In this document: one piece after another, positions 27,060 through 38,825 of the stretch
Numbering within the stretch: position 1 is the stretch's first letter
Layout: the number at the start of each line of letters is the position of its first letter
Assembly (NCBI RefSeq): GCF_003202035.1
Contig: NZ_QJKC01000013.1
Location: 1 to 64,000, forward strand
Origin: Aquitalea magnusonii
GTDB lineage: Bacteria; Pseudomonadota; Gammaproteobacteria; Burkholderiales; Chromobacteriaceae
DNA length: 64,000 nt
Reading direction: 5' to 3'
Program-made: the position numbers and the translations under genes
Notes under the pieces: model-generated
The model's input: the letters and a program-made list of their open reading frames with translations, nothing else
What the model was told of the DNA's origin: nothing
The model's database searches: none

Positions 27060-28522
27060 ACAAACACATGTCCGGTCTTGATCCCATCGTGGCGCTGGAT
27101 GCGCTGCCTCTGTCCCATGCCATTCACCAGCGGCAGCTGTCTTGTGTCGAGGTCATGCGCAGCTATCTGCAGCATATCCAGCGGGTAAACCACCAGGTCA
27201 ACGCGCTGGTGTCCCTGCAGGACGAGGATTTGCTGCTGCAACAGGCTGCGCAATGCGATGCCGAACTGGCGCGTGGCGAGTCGCGCGGCTGGTTGCATGG
27301 CATTCCGCAGGCCATCAAGGATCTCGCTGCCACGCGCGACATCCCGACCACCATGGGTTCAAACCTGTATCGTCAGTATCAGCCGGCCAGTGACGACATC
27401 ATGGTGGAGCGCATGCGCAGGGCAGGGGCCATCTTTATCGGCAAAAGCAATACCCCGGAATTCGGTGCCGGTTCCCATACCTATAACGCGGTATTCGGCG
27501 CTACCGCCAATGCCTATCAGCCCGAGTTGTGCGCCGGTGGCAGCTCGGGCGGGGCCGCGGTTGCCCTGGCCTTGCGCATGCTGCCGGTGGCCGATGGCAG
27601 CGACATGATGGGTTCGCTGCGCAATCCGGCGGCATTCAACAATGTATTCGGCTTTCGTCCCAGCTGGGGCACGGTGCCGCTGGGGCCAAGCCCGGAGCTG
27701 TTCTTGCAGCAGCTGGCGACCGAGGGCCCGATGGGCCGTACCGTGCCGGATGTGCTGGCACTATTGCGTACCCAGGCCGGTGCGGATGTCCGGGCGCCAC
27801 TGGCGCATGGCAGCATTGCCGGCCTGGAACAGTCGCTGCAACAGGATGTCAGTGGCTGGCGGCTGGGCTGGCTGGGTGACTGGAACGGTTATCTGCCGAT
27901 GGAGGCAGGTGTGCTGCAGCAATGCGAGCAGGTCTTGCCCGACTTTGCCGCACTGGGCTGCCAGCTTGAGTCATGCACGGTGAATTTCGATCCGTCCTTG
28001 CTGTGGGAAAGCTGGGAGGTTCACCGACATTGGTTGATGGCCGGCAGCTTGCTGGCGGATTATCAGGATCCCTCGCGTCGTCAGCAGCTGAAACCGGAAT
28101 TGCAGTGGGAGATCGAGGGCGGCTTGCAGCTGACCGCTTTGGATGTGTACCGCGCCTCGCGCATACGCAGTGACTGGTATCGCGCCGTGTTGCAGCTATT
28201 CGAGCGCTTCGATTTCCTGTTGTTACCCAGTGCCCAGGTTTATCCATTTGCACTGGAGCAGCACTGGCCGCGCATGGTCGGGGGGCGCGTGATGAGCAGC
28301 TATCACCGCTGGATGGAGGTGGTCATCGGGCCGACCATGGCAGGTTTGCCGGTGATGAATGTGCCGGCAGGGTTTGGCAGCAATGGCTTGCCGATGGGCT
28401 TGCAAATCATCGGGCGGCCGCGGGCAGATAGCACGGTATTGCAGCTGGCCCATGCTTACGATGGGCAACGGCGCTGGGTGCAGAGCATTCTGCCCGAGCT
28501 GCTGCTGGCGAGCGGCGCTTAG
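27056..28522 (+). CDS. Amidase signature family hydrolase
   Basis: The protein has 488 residues. The Ser-cisSer-Lys triad can be placed: Lys in GIPQAIKDLA near residue 88, the cis-Ser in DGSDMMGSLRNPA near 181-188, and the nucleophile within CAGGSSGGAAVALA near 160. It resembles the AtzF/GatA-like amidases but lacks neighbours for tRNA amidation, so it is a catabolic amidase or carboxylesterase of unknown substrate. The start overlaps the transporter stop by four bases, implying coupled translation and linked function. Confidence 0.92.
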   Translation: MNKHMSGLDPIVALDALPLSHAIHQRQLSCVEVMRSYLQHIQRVNHQVNALVSLQDEDLLLQQAAQCDAELARGESRGWLHGIPQAIKDLAATRDIPTTMGSNLYRQYQPASDDIMVERMRRAGAIFIGKSNTPEFGAGSHTYNAVFGATANAYQPELCAGGSSGGAAVALALRMLPVADGSDMMGSLRNPAAFNNVFGFRPSWGTVPLGPSPELFLQQLATEGPMGRTVPDVLALLRTQAGADVRAPLAHGSIAGLEQSLQQDVSGWRLGWLGDWNGYLPMEAGVLQQCEQVLPDFAALGCQLESCTVNFDPSLLWESWEVHRHWLMAGSLLADYQDPSRRQQLKPELQWEIEGGLQLTALDVYRASRIRSDWYRAVLQLFERFDFLLLPSAQVYPFALEQHWPRMVGGRVMSSYHRWMEVVIGPTMAGLPVMNVPAGFGSNGLPMGLQIIGRPRADSTVLQLAHAYDGQRRWVQSILPELLLASGA

Positions 28523-28537
28523 GCCGGCCATGCAAAA

Positions 28538-28564
28538 ACCGCGAGGGGCAAGGCCGCTCGCGGT
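28538..28564. terminator. Probable terminator between convergent amidase and hpt genes
   Basis: ACCGCGAG and CTCGCGGT form a perfect 8-base stem, flanked by AAAA on the left and GTGGTTT on the right. It lies between two convergent genes. The T-run is weak in both directions. Confidence 0.55.
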
Positions 28565-28591
28565 GTGGTTTGCCTGACTATGGCTGGTGGC

Positions 28592-29134
28592 TTACTTCAG
28601 GGCGTGGATGGCCGGCAGATTGCGCCAGGCGCCACGCACGTCCATGCCGTAGCCGAAAACATAGCGGTCCGGCACGTCGAGGCCGACGAAATCGGCAGCA
28701 ATCGGCTTTTCCTTGGGGATCAGCTTGTTGGCAAACACGCCGCTGTAGAATTCCTTGGCACCCATGCCCATCACCTTGTCGCGGATGGCTGCCATGGTAT
28801 GGCCTTCATCCAGGATGTCGTCCAGTACCAGTACCACGCGGTCCTGCACATCCTCTTTGGGGGCCTGTTTCCATACCAGCTCGCCGCCGTGGGTCTTGTC
28901 GCCATAGCGCGATACATGCACGTAGTCGAAATCCAGCGGGAAATTCAGGCGCGGCAGCAACTGGCCGGTAAATACCACGGCACCACCCATGACGGACAGT
29001 ACCAGCGGATAGGTTTCACCCAGTTTTTCGGTGATCTCCACTGCCATGCGATCGACGGCAGCGCTCACCTCTTCTGCGGTGAACAGAATGTCCGAGCTAT
29101 TGATCAGACCGCGAGCTTCGGCAATGTTGGGCAT
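28592..29134 (-). CDS. hpt: Hypoxanthine-guanine phosphoribosyltransferase
   Basis: The protein has 180 residues with a type I PRTase fold: the PRPP loop VVLVLDDILDEGHTM at about residues 98-112, LVLSVMGGAVVFTGQLL near 45, and the base-contacting tail LDVPDRYVFGYGMD near 150. It salvages hypoxanthine and guanine to IMP and GMP in the cytosol. ATG 29134 follows AAGGAG. galU lies upstream on the same strand but a hairpin terminator at 29159 separates them. Confidence 0.92.
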   Translation of the reverse strand: MPNIAEARGLINSSDILFTAEEVSAAVDRMAVEITEKLGETYPLVLSVMGGAVVFTGQLLPRLNFPLDFDYVHVSRYGDKTHGGELVWKQAPKEDVQDRVVLVLDDILDEGHTMAAIRDKVMGMGAKEFYSGVFANKLIPKEKPIAADFVGLDVPDRYVFGYGMDVRGAWRNLPAIHALK

Positions 29135-29158
29135 GTTGACTCCTTGAGAAAATACAAA

Positions 29159-29182
29159 CGCCGCTCCGTCTACAGAGCGGCG
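29159..29182 (-). terminator. Terminator of galU
   Basis: CGCCGCTC and GAGCGGCG form a perfect 8-base stem with an 8-base loop. On the minus strand it starts 19 bases after the galU stop and is followed by TTTGTATTTTC. Confidence 0.75.
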
Positions 29183-29200
29183 TAATGGAAAATTGGCAAA

Positions 29201-30070
29201 TCAGTTCTGCAGCGTGCGCAGATACTGAGAAAATTCCCTGGCCACTTCGTGGTGCTTCAGACCATAGCTGACGGTAGCTTTAAGATAGCCCAGTTTCGAG
29301 CCGCAATCGTAGCGGGTTCCCTTGAAGGGCAAGGCCAGTACCGCCTCTTCTTTCAGCAGGGCGGCAATGCCGTCGGTCAGCTGGATTTCACCACCCGCTC
29401 CGGGCGTGGTGTTGAGCAGCTTGTCGAAAATGCGCGGGGTGAGGATGTAGCGCCCCACCACGGCCAGATTGGACGGGGCCACATCCGGGTGCGGTTTTTC
29501 CACAATGCTCAATACCTGCTGCTGCCCGTGGGCATTGCTGCCGGTTTCGACAATGCCGTAAGAACCGGTCTCCTCGCGGGCGACGGTTTCCACGCCCAGA
29601 ATCGAACTGTGGGTGGTATCGAACAGGCTGACCATCTGCTCCATCGCCCCTGGTTCGCCATCGATCAGGTCATCGGCCAGGATGACGGCAAAGGGTTCGT
29701 CGCCCACGACGGGGCGGGCACACAGCACGGCATGGCCCAGGCCCAATGCTTCGGTCTGGCGGATATAGATGCAGCTGACCGAGGGCGGGATGATGCCGCG
29801 CACGGTGTCCAGCAGCTTCTGCTTGTTCTTGTTTTCCAGCTCGGTTTCCAGCTCGTAGGCCTTGTCGAAGTGGTCTTCGATGGAGCGCTTGTTACGGCCG
29901 GTAATGAAAATCAGCTCGGTGATGCCGGCGGCAATCGCCTCTTCCACGGCGTACTGGATAAGGGGTTTGTCCACTACCGGCAGCATTTCTTTCGGGCTGG
30001 CCTTGGTGGCGGGCAAAAAACGCGTACCGAGTCCGGCTACCGGGAATACCGCTTTGCTGATTTTTTTCAT
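29201..30070 (-). CDS. galU: UTP-glucose-1-phosphate uridylyltransferase
   Basis: The protein has 289 residues. The nucleotidyltransferase signature [22 protein letters not shown] lies at the N-terminus (residues 8-29), with the catalytic lysine region [13 protein letters not shown] near 35-48. [18 protein letters not shown] (metal-binding Asp) and [21 protein letters not shown] follow. It makes UDP-glucose for lipopolysaccharide and other glycans. ATG 30070 gives the family N-terminus; the frame is open upstream without homology. The ribosome site is poor. Confidence 0.95.
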   Translation of the reverse strand: MKKISKAVFPVAGLGTRFLPATKASPKEMLPVVDKPLIQYAVEEAIAAGITELIFITGRNKRSIEDHFDKAYELETELENKNKQKLLDTVRGIIPPSVSCIYIRQTEALGLGHAVLCARPVVGDEPFAVILADDLIDGEPGAMEQMVSLFDTTHSSILGVETVAREETGSYGIVETGSNAHGQQQVLSIVEKPHPDVAPSNLAVVGRYILTPRIFDKLLNTTPGAGGEIQLTDGIAALLKEEAVLALPFKGTRYDCGSKLGYLKATVSYGLKHHEVAREFSQYLRTLQN

Positions 30071-30150
30071 CGTCGTAGAAGTCTTCAATTGAAAATATTT
30101 CTGACTGGCGCGCATTCTATCCTGTCTTGCGCGCCGCACCAAACAACAAC

Positions 30151-31590
30151 TCAATCTCGCGGCCATTGCCGCAGCGTTTTTGCCACGCGGGCAATCAGGG
30201 GCGGCCAATCGCCAGGCGTGGCCTGCCGCCAGATCCGCATGCTGGCATACCAGGGAGAGGTGTCACCCTGGGCCATGAAGAAGGGGGCGCTTTCTGCCCG
30301 CATCAATACCCATACCGGTTTGCCCAGTGCTCCCGCCAGATGAACCACCGAGGTGTCCACGCTGATCACCAGATCCAGCTGGCTGATGATGGCGGCGGTA
30401 TCGGCAAAATCGGAGATGGGCAGCTGGTGTACCCTGCCTTGCAGTTCCGGCGCTTGCTCACCCAGTTGCAGGCTGATGAAGTCGGCATCAATGCTATCCA
30501 GCAAGGGCAGGAACTGCTCCAGCGGGACGGATTTGTTCTGGCGGGAGTGGTCGACTATGCCTACCCCCCAAGAGCCGGTTTCCCAAACAATGCCGATGCG
30601 AGGTCTGTTCACGCTACATGGAGGGAGGCGGGCAGCGTAAGTGTGTGCTAATTGCAAATCGGCATGCAGATACGGTTGACCCGACAAATTATCCGGTTCG
30701 ATACCTAGCCGCAGTGGCAGCGACATCAGCGGTAATTGCCAGTCATGGGCAGGAGGCGCGTCCTCCAGCGGCAGCAGTTCGATATTGGGTAACTGGGCAA
30801 ACAGCCGCAGGCAGGCATTCTGGCAGGCGAGCATCAGCCGGGCCGAAGGATGGCGGCGCTGTAACTCGGGCAGGAAACGCACCATCTGCAGGGTATCGCC
30901 CAGACCCTGTTCGGCCCAGATCAGCAGGCTTTGCTGGCCCAGATCCTGGCCTTGCCAGGCCCGGTCGCGGTAGCGCGGCTGTATGATGCTGTCCCAGCGC
31001 TGTTCGTATAGCGGCCAGGCTTCACGGTAACGGCCCTGTAGCAGCAGGGCCACCGACAGGTTGAAGGCGAGGAAGGCATCCGCGCCCGCCAGGGCCATGC
31101 CCTGCCGGTAGGCGCTGACCGCTTCGTCCAGTCGCAAGGCGCAGGTCAGTGCATTGCCCAGATTGTTCAGGCGCCCGGCACTGGCACCTGCCAGTTGCAG
31201 CGCATTCTGGTGGCAGATCACCGCATCGTCATAACGCAGGGCATATTGCAACACCACCCCCAGATTGCTCCAGGCATCGACATGCTCAGGTTCCGCCTGT
31301 AGTACTTCGAGCAACAGGTTTTCCGCCAGGGTCAGCTCGCCCAGCTCCTTGAGCAGCACGGCCAGATTGCATTTGATATTAGTGGACGTGGGCTTGAGTG
31401 CCGCTGCCGCCAGATAGTCTTCCAGCGCCAGCGGATAGTGCTTCAGCCGCATCTGCGCCGTGCCGCGGTTGAACAGGGCCTGCCAGTCCTGGGCATTGTG
31501 GCGCAGGCATTCACTGAAGGCGGCAATGGCCTGTTCTTGCTGATCGGCTGCCGCCAGGCGGTTACCGCGCTCGAATGCCGTTTCGCGCAT
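30151..31590 (-). CDS. TPR protein with glycosyltransferase-9-like domain
   Basis: The protein has 479 residues. The N-terminal half (about 1-215) consists of tetratricopeptide repeats (for example [44 protein letters not shown]). The C-terminal half resembles heptosyltransferase-type domains: [22 protein letters not shown] near 240, [12 protein letters not shown], and [25 protein letters not shown] near 425. Such proteins are usually linked to cell-surface or protein glycosylation, though no acceptor can be named. ATG 31590 is ten bases downstream of the ligA stop, so it is probably co-transcribed with ligA. Confidence 0.85.
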   Translation of the reverse strand: MRETAFERGNRLAAADQQEQAIAAFSECLRHNAQDWQALFNRGTAQMRLKHYPLALEDYLAAAALKPTSTNIKCNLAVLLKELGELTLAENLLLEVLQAEPEHVDAWSNLGVVLQYALRYDDAVICHQNALQLAGASAGRLNNLGNALTCALRLDEAVSAYRQGMALAGADAFLAFNLSVALLLQGRYREAWPLYEQRWDSIIQPRYRDRAWQGQDLGQQSLLIWAEQGLGDTLQMVRFLPELQRRHPSARLMLACQNACLRLFAQLPNIELLPLEDAPPAHDWQLPLMSLPLRLGIEPDNLSGQPYLHADLQLAHTYAARLPPCSVNRPRIGIVWETGSWGVGIVDHSRQNKSVPLEQFLPLLDSIDADFISLQLGEQAPELQGRVHQLPISDFADTAAIISQLDLVISVDTSVVHLAGALGKPVWVLMRAESAPFFMAQGDTSPWYASMRIWRQATPGDWPPLIARVAKTLRQWPRD

Positions 31591-31600
31591 GATGTCCCTT

Positions 31601-34036
<2,436 letters not shown>

Positions 34037-34082
34037 TCAAAACGGAAAAAGGCCGGCATGTGCCGGCCTGCGCGCAGTGGTG

Positions 34083-35264
34083 TCAGGCGAACAGCCTGAG
34101 TGCGGCGACACTGCCCGGCGCAATGCCGCGGTCGTCCATGCTGCTGTAAATATGGACCAGCTGGTCGCGGATGCGCGACAGCCCGACGTCGGACAAGACA
34201 CGGCGGTTGTCATCCACCAGTTGTGCGTCGAATTCGGCAGCCAGCTGCTTGGCAAACAGCACGGCGCGGTCGAATACCTCGACGCCACCGGCCACGCGCG
34301 GCACATCAAACAGCAGCGTCAGCGCCGGGAAGGACTTGTCCAGCAGGGTGTGGAAGGTAAACGGCATCTGGTCGGCTGCCATCAGCGAATACAGGGTGTT
34401 GCCGGAATCCGCCAGGTAATGGAAAGCGCCATCCGGTTCCAGCTGCAGGCCGCCAGCCTCGACAAAGCTGCGCAGGCGGCTGCCTTCCACGGCTGCGCGC
34501 GGCACCACATTGATGCCGATCAGCACGTCGACATCAGCGCAGAAACGATCCAGTTCGCGTGCTGCCACCAGTTTTTGCTGGCGTTGCGGAAAGCTGACCG
34601 CAGCATCGTGTTCTTCGGCGAAGCGCGATACCTGCTGGCAAAAGCCCGCCAGTTCCGGTTCGGTGACCGCGCCGCTGCGATCCACCATCTGCATGCCGAT
34701 GTTGATTTGCTTGTAGCGGGTGCCCGGCACGGCTTCGGCTGGTTTCCACAAGCCTTTTTCGGTGCGGCCGATGATGTGGGTGCGTTTGCCGACATTGAAA
34801 CGCGGCATGGCGGCCAGTTCGTGCGGCTCGTGGAAGACGACTTCAGCGATGAAGTCGAGCGAGGGGTCGAGCAGGGCGGCCACCAGCGCCTGATGATCGG
34901 CCGATTCAAACTGGCCGGACTCGTCGTCTTCGCGCTGCGGCATCGGTTCCGGTATCGGCGCCGGACGTTCCACCGCCGGCGGCAAGGTCAGGGTGGTGTC
35001 TTCCGGGATTTCCGGCTCGAACGGTTCGTCGTCGTAACCGGCCGGCACATGCGCGCTGTCGACCAGCACCGGTTCCATGCGGTCGGCCCGTACGCCATCC
35101 CGGACATTGTTTTTGGGGACGTTCAGCAGGACGTCGTCATGAGGGCGCGCGAAAGCCTGGCTGGTTTTCTTGCGAAAGCGCCACTCTTGAAAAACATTGA
35201 ATCCGAACACCAGGGCGATGACTGCCACGCCCAATATCAGTACACCAATCTGCAATTCGCTCAT
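34083..35264 (-). CDS. zipA: ZipA-like cell division protein
   Basis: The protein has 393 residues with the ZipA layout: an N-terminal membrane anchor (LQIGVLILGVAVIALVFGFNVF, 4-25), a Pro/Glu-rich linker (about 60-150), and a C-terminal FtsZ-binding-like domain with LIGINVVPRAAVEGSRLRSFVEA and GAFHYLADSGNTLYSL. ZipA tethers FtsZ to the inner membrane. Sequence conservation is low outside gammaproteobacteria, so the call rests on layout, the C-domain and the neighbouring ligA; smc lies 5.8 kb away on the same strand. Confidence 0.83.
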   Translation of the reverse strand: MSELQIGVLILGVAVIALVFGFNVFQEWRFRKKTSQAFARPHDDVLLNVPKNNVRDGVRADRMEPVLVDSAHVPAGYDDEPFEPEIPEDTTLTLPPAVERPAPIPEPMPQREDDESGQFESADHQALVAALLDPSLDFIAEVVFHEPHELAAMPRFNVGKRTHIIGRTEKGLWKPAEAVPGTRYKQINIGMQMVDRSGAVTEPELAGFCQQVSRFAEEHDAAVSFPQRQQKLVAARELDRFCADVDVLIGINVVPRAAVEGSRLRSFVEAGGLQLEPDGAFHYLADSGNTLYSLMAADQMPFTFHTLLDKSFPALTLLFDVPRVAGGVEVFDRAVLFAKQLAAEFDAQLVDDNRRVLSDVGLSRIRDQLVHIYSSMDDRGIAPGSVAALRLFA

Positions 35265-35361
35265 TAGGCCGTCCGCGTTAAGGCGAATAATTTGCCAATA
35301 GTATAACGAAAGCGGGCTGTTGCAGGCTATGGCCGGTGCAAACTAGCTGCTTTTGGGCGCA

Positions 35362-36342
35362 TTAACCGCCGGTCATCGACATGATGCGGATGAGTTTGCC
35401 CGGATTTTCGCGAAATTCGTGCCGTTCCGGCTTGAGCTCGATGGCCTGGCGGATGGCATCCAGCAGGCCTTGATCGCTGATGCCGGCCCGCAGCAGAGGC
35501 CGCAGTTCGAAACTTTCCTCCTGCCCCAGGCACATGTACAGCGTGCCATCCACCGACAGGCGGACGCGGTTGCAGGTGGCGCAAAAATGCTGGGAAATGG
35601 GGGTGATCACCCCCAGCGTGAATGCCCCGTCAGCGCTGCGCCAGTAACGAGCCGGCCCGCCGCCCATTTCACTGTTCTGTGGCAACAGACCAAAACGCTG
35701 CCGCAATTGTTCCAGTACCGGCTGCAAATCGAGATAGGCGGTATTGCGGCCGCTGTCGCCCATCGGCATGGCTTCGATCAGCCGCAGCACAAAACCGTTG
35801 GCAATGCAGAAGCCCACCATGGTTTCGATGTCTGCCTCGTTGACGTCCTTCATGGCCACCATATTGATCTTGATGGGTGACAGGCCCGCGGCGCGCGCGG
35901 CCTCCAGGCCCGCCATGACCTGCGGCAGGCTGTCACGGCCGGTGATGGCGTTGACGCATTCGCGCCGCAGCGAATCCAGACTGACATTGACACGTTTGAC
36001 ACCGGCACGGGATAGCGCGTCGGCATGGCGCGCCAGCTGGGTGGCATTGGTGGTGAGCGACAGGTCTTGCAGGCCGGGCAGGGCTGCCAGGCGACCGGCC
36101 AGCAACGGCAGGTCGCGCCGTAGCAAGGGTTCACCGCCAGTCAGCCGGACCCGGCGTGTACCCAGGCTGACAAATGCCGCCACCACGCGTTCGATTTCGT
36201 CGAAGGTGAGCCAGTTTTCCGGTTCTTCAAAGTCCTTGAAGCCTTTGGGAATGCAGTAGCTGCAGCGCAAGTCGCAACGATCCGTTACCGACAGGCGGAG
36301 ATATTCAATGCTGCGTCCAAAGCGGTCCTGCAGGATAGTCAT
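35362..36342 (-). CDS. moaA: GTP 3',8-cyclase MoaA (molybdopterin synthesis)
   Basis: A radical SAM protein of 326 residues. The first cluster cysteines are C23, C27 and C30 in TDRCDLRCSYC. The second cluster is held by HFCATCNRVRLSVDGTLYMC near 250-270, and the essential C-terminal Gly-Gly is present. It converts GTP to 3',8-cH2GTP in the first step of molybdenum cofactor synthesis. No other moa gene is adjacent, but a NarK-type transporter 3 kb away suggests molybdoenzyme-based nitrate metabolism nearby. Confidence 0.95.
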   Translation of the reverse strand: MTILQDRFGRSIEYLRLSVTDRCDLRCSYCIPKGFKDFEEPENWLTFDEIERVVAAFVSLGTRRVRLTGGEPLLRRDLPLLAGRLAALPGLQDLSLTTNATQLARHADALSRAGVKRVNVSLDSLRRECVNAITGRDSLPQVMAGLEAARAAGLSPIKINMVAMKDVNEADIETMVGFCIANGFVLRLIEAMPMGDSGRNTAYLDLQPVLEQLRQRFGLLPQNSEMGGGPARYWRSADGAFTLGVITPISQHFCATCNRVRLSVDGTLYMCLGQEESFELRPLLRAGISDQGLLDAIRQAIELKPERHEFRENPGKLIRIMSMTGG

Positions 36343-36544
36343 GATGGAGCGACCAGGTTAAGTCAGCACGGGGGGCTGCCGTGATGGTTGATATTGATCA
36401 GAATAGCGCCAAACCTTGCCGGGTAAAAGGCGTTAGGAATTATTGTCGTTTGTTGTGGTCCACTGCTCTTTGTCTTGATTTGTCGGAATATTGCAACGGT
36501 TCTGTCTGTCAAAGATGTGGATTTTTCTAGTCCATTAATTGCAA

Positions 36545-36566
36545 TATAGTTCTAGTTTGAACTATA
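36545..36566. promoter_or_regulatory. Perfect dyad, candidate MarR operator
   Basis: TATAGTTC (36545-36552), six bases, then GAACTATA (36559-36566): 8-base perfect arms 29 bases upstream of the MarR start. The right arm contains TATAct-like -10 sequence (TATACT, 36563-36568). A site of this kind overlapping the promoter is typical of MarR autorepression, and would also control the b561-YceI genes. Confidence 0.65.
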
Positions 36567-36594
36567 CTGATTCGAACAAAAGGTTGATGACGCT

Positions 36595-37062
36595 ATGAGT
36601 CATGCAAAAAAGGAGCCGTCTCTGTCGGTCATTCGGGAACTTGCGCGGACATTCCAGGCATTTGAACAATTGTCGGCTTTTCATATCCGCCAGATGGATC
36701 TCACGCCGCCACAATTCGATGTGGTGGCGACACTGGGCAATACGCCCGGCATGAGCTGCAAGGAATTGTCGGAAAAAACACTGATCACCAAGGGCACACT
36801 GACCGGGGTGATCGACCGTCTGATTGAAAAGGGCGTGGTCAGCCGCTGTGCGCAAGAGCAGGACCGTCGCAGCGTCATGGTGGCCCTGACCCCGCAGGGC
36901 GAAGCCTTGTTCCAGCAGGTGTTTCCGGCACACATTGCCTATATGAAAACCGCCTTCGACCTGCTGGAACCCGCCGACATGGAGGAGTTGTGCCGTCGGC
37001 TTTCCCAGCTGCGCACAGCATTTAACCAGGTACTGGAGCAAAAAAAACATGAAATCGAGTGA
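36595..37062 (+). CDS. MarR-family regulator
   Basis: The protein has 155 residues with a winged helix at about 35-120: LTPPQFDVVATLGNTPGMSC, KELSEKTLITKGTLTGVIDRL (recognition helix) and DRRSVMVALTPQGEALFQQV (wing). No conserved redox cysteine is evident, although two Cys are present. It precedes and overlaps by 14 bases a cytochrome b561 gene, followed by two YceI genes. It therefore probably represses this four-gene unit through the dyad at 36545. Ligand unknown. Confidence 0.9.
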   Translation: MSHAKKEPSLSVIRELARTFQAFEQLSAFHIRQMDLTPPQFDVVATLGNTPGMSCKELSEKTLITKGTLTGVIDRLIEKGVVSRCAQEQDRRSVMVALTPQGEALFQQVFPAHIAYMKTAFDLLEPADMEELCRRLSQLRTAFNQVLEQKKHEIE

Positions 37063-37594
37063 GCGCTATTCCTCACCCGCCATCGCGCTGCACTGGCTGA
37101 TCGCCGGGCTGATCATCGCGACCTTTATTGCCGGCCTGCTGGTGTCCGGCCTGCCCTTGTCGCCGGCCAAGTTCAAATACATCGCCTGGCACAAGTGGGC
37201 GGGCATCACCATCCTGGCGCTGGTGGTGGTGCGCTTGCTGGTGCGCCTGCTGAAGCGCCCGCCGGCCTTGCCGGCCCACATGAGTGCAGCGGAGCGCCTG
37301 CTGGCGCATGGCGGCCATCTGGCACTCTACCTGCTGATGTTCGCCGTGCCGCTGACCGGCTGGCTGATGAGCTCGGCCTATGGTTTCCCGGTGGTGCTGT
37401 TCAAGCTGGTACAGCTGCCGGACCTGGTGGCGCAGGACGAGCAGCTGGCCGCCACCCTGAAAACCGTGCATGAAACCCTGAACTGGATCATGGCCGCCTG
37501 TGTGGCCGGCCATGTGCTGGCCGCCATCAAGCACCATGTCATCGACAAGGACGGCATGCTGTACCGCATGAGCCTGCGTGGCCCACGCAACTAA
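37049..37594 (+). CDS. Cytochrome b561
   Basis: The protein has 181 residues with four membrane helices. Candidate haem-ligand histidines lie in IALHWLIAG, IAWHKWAG, GGHLALYLL and AGHVLAAIKHH. It is of the CybB type, moving electrons from quinol in the inner membrane to periplasmic acceptors. The start overlaps the marR gene by 14 bases. Two periplasmic YceI proteins follow, a common pairing in which YceI (isoprenoid-binding) proteins are thought to work with the b561 cytochrome. Confidence 0.92.
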   Translation: MKSSERYSSPAIALHWLIAGLIIATFIAGLLVSGLPLSPAKFKYIAWHKWAGITILALVVVRLLVRLLKRPPALPAHMSAAERLLAHGGHLALYLLMFAVPLTGWLMSSAYGFPVVLFKLVQLPDLVAQDEQLAATLKTVHETLNWIMAACVAGHVLAAIKHHVIDKDGMLYRMSLRGPRN

Positions 37595-37619
37595 ACCCTT
37601 AGCTGAAGTGAGAACGAGC

Positions 37620-38171
37620 ATGAAACAACTGAGACTGATTCCTGCGGCATTGCTGCTGGTCGCCCCGCTGTTGCAGGCCGCGCCGCTGGACACAGGCAAG
37701 AGCCAGATCAATTTCACCATGAAGCAGCTGAATGTGCCGGTGACCGGCAGTTTCAAGAAATTCAGCGGCACCGTGCTGCTGGACCTGAAGAAACCGGAAG
37801 CCGGCAAGGCCGACATCAGCATCGACACCGCCAGCATCAGCCTGCCGACGGCCGAAGCGGTGGGCGAGGCGAAAAAAGCCGACTGGTTCAATGTAGCGAA
37901 ATTCCCGTCGGCCCGTTTTGTCAGCAGCAGCATCAAGAACCTGGGCGGTGGCAAATTGCAGGTGGCGGGCAAGCTGACCATCAAGGGCAATACCCGTGAT
38001 GTGACGGCGCCCTTCACTGCCCGTCAGGAAGGTGCGCTCACCGTGGTGGAAGGCGTGCTGCCGGTATCGCGGCTGGCTTACAAGATTGGTGAAGGCGACT
38101 GGGCCGATACCGGCACCGTGGCCGATGAAGTGCAGATCAAGTTCAAAGTGGCCATTCCGGCCGGCAAATAA
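37620..38171 (+). CDS. YceI family periplasmic protein, first copy
   Basis: The protein has 183 residues. A signal peptide (LRLIPAALLLVAPLLQAA, cleavage near residue 20) is followed by the YceI lipocalin-like barrel: INFTMKQLNVPVTGSFKKFSG, WFNVAKFPSARFVSSSIKNL and KLTIKGNTRDVTAPF. Family members bind polyisoprenoid quinone-like lipids in the periplasm. It lies 25 bases after cytochrome b561 and 19 before a second YceI gene. The ribosome site is weak. Confidence 0.9.
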   Translation: MKQLRLIPAALLLVAPLLQAAPLDTGKSQINFTMKQLNVPVTGSFKKFSGTVLLDLKKPEAGKADISIDTASISLPTAEAVGEAKKADWFNVAKFPSARFVSSSIKNLGGGKLQVAGKLTIKGNTRDVTAPFTARQEGALTVVEGVLPVSRLAYKIGEGDWADTGTVADEVQIKFKVAIPAGK

Positions 38172-38190
38172 CACTCAGGAGAGTTAAGTC

Positions 38191-38763
38191 ATGATGAAGA
38201 AAGCCCTGTTCGCTGTTGCGTTTTCGGCCTTTGCAGGCGCCGCCCTGGCCGCCCCGGTGAGCTATAGCGTGGACCCGACCCACACCGTGGCCCAATACGA
38301 AGTGCGTCACCTTGGTTTCTCGGTGCAGTCCGGCGTATTCACCAAGACTGCCGGCAGTGTGGTGCTGGATACCGAAGCCAAGAAGGGTGCGGTTGACATC
38401 ACCATCGATACCAACTCGCTGCAAACCTACCTGGCGGCTCGCGACACCCACCTGAAGAGCAAGGATTTCTTCAATGTGGCCCAGTTCCCCACCATCACCT
38501 TCAAGTCGACCGACCTGAAGTTTGCCGGTGACAAGCTGGCTGCTGTTAACGGCAACCTGACCATTCTGGGCGTGACCAAGCCGGTGACCCTGACCGTGAC
38601 CAACTTCGGTGGCGGCAAGAACCCGATGAGCGGCCAGGAAACTTACGGCGCCAATGCCGAAACCACCATCAAGCGCAGCGATTTCGGCATGAAGACCTTC
38701 CTGCCGGCGATTGCCGATGATGTCACCCTGAAAGTGACCATCGAAGCCGTCAAGGCGCAGTAA
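38191..38763 (+). CDS. YceI family periplasmic protein, second copy
   Basis: The protein has 190 residues. A signal peptide (ALFAVAFSAFAGAALA, cleavage near 21) is followed by the YceI barrel: YSVDPTHTVAQYEVRHLGFS, FFNVAQFPTITFKSTDLKF, LTILGVTKPVTLTV and IKRSDFGMKTFLPAIADDV. This is the more canonical YceI of the two, with the SDFGM signature. Two ATGs in a row (38191, 38194) follow AGGAGAG. It is last gene of the MarR unit and is closed by a terminator. Confidence 0.93.
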   Translation: MMKKALFAVAFSAFAGAALAAPVSYSVDPTHTVAQYEVRHLGFSVQSGVFTKTAGSVVLDTEAKKGAVDITIDTNSLQTYLAARDTHLKSKDFFNVAQFPTITFKSTDLKFAGDKLAAVNGNLTILGVTKPVTLTVTNFGGGKNPMSGQETYGANAETTIKRSDFGMKTFLPAIADDVTLKVTIEAVKAQ

Positions 38764-38785
38764 GCCAACGGTTGCTGTAGCCTGT

Positions 38786-38812
38786 AAAAGCCCGCCCATG
38801 CGGGCTTTTTCA
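38786..38812 (+). terminator. Terminator of the marR-b561-yceI unit
   Basis: AAAAGCCCGC, loop CCAT, GCGGGCTTTTTC, 22 bases after the second YceI stop. Its A-flank makes it usable by the convergent TonB-like gene too. Confidence 0.9.
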
Positions 38813-38825
38813 TTGTGTGGGGTGC

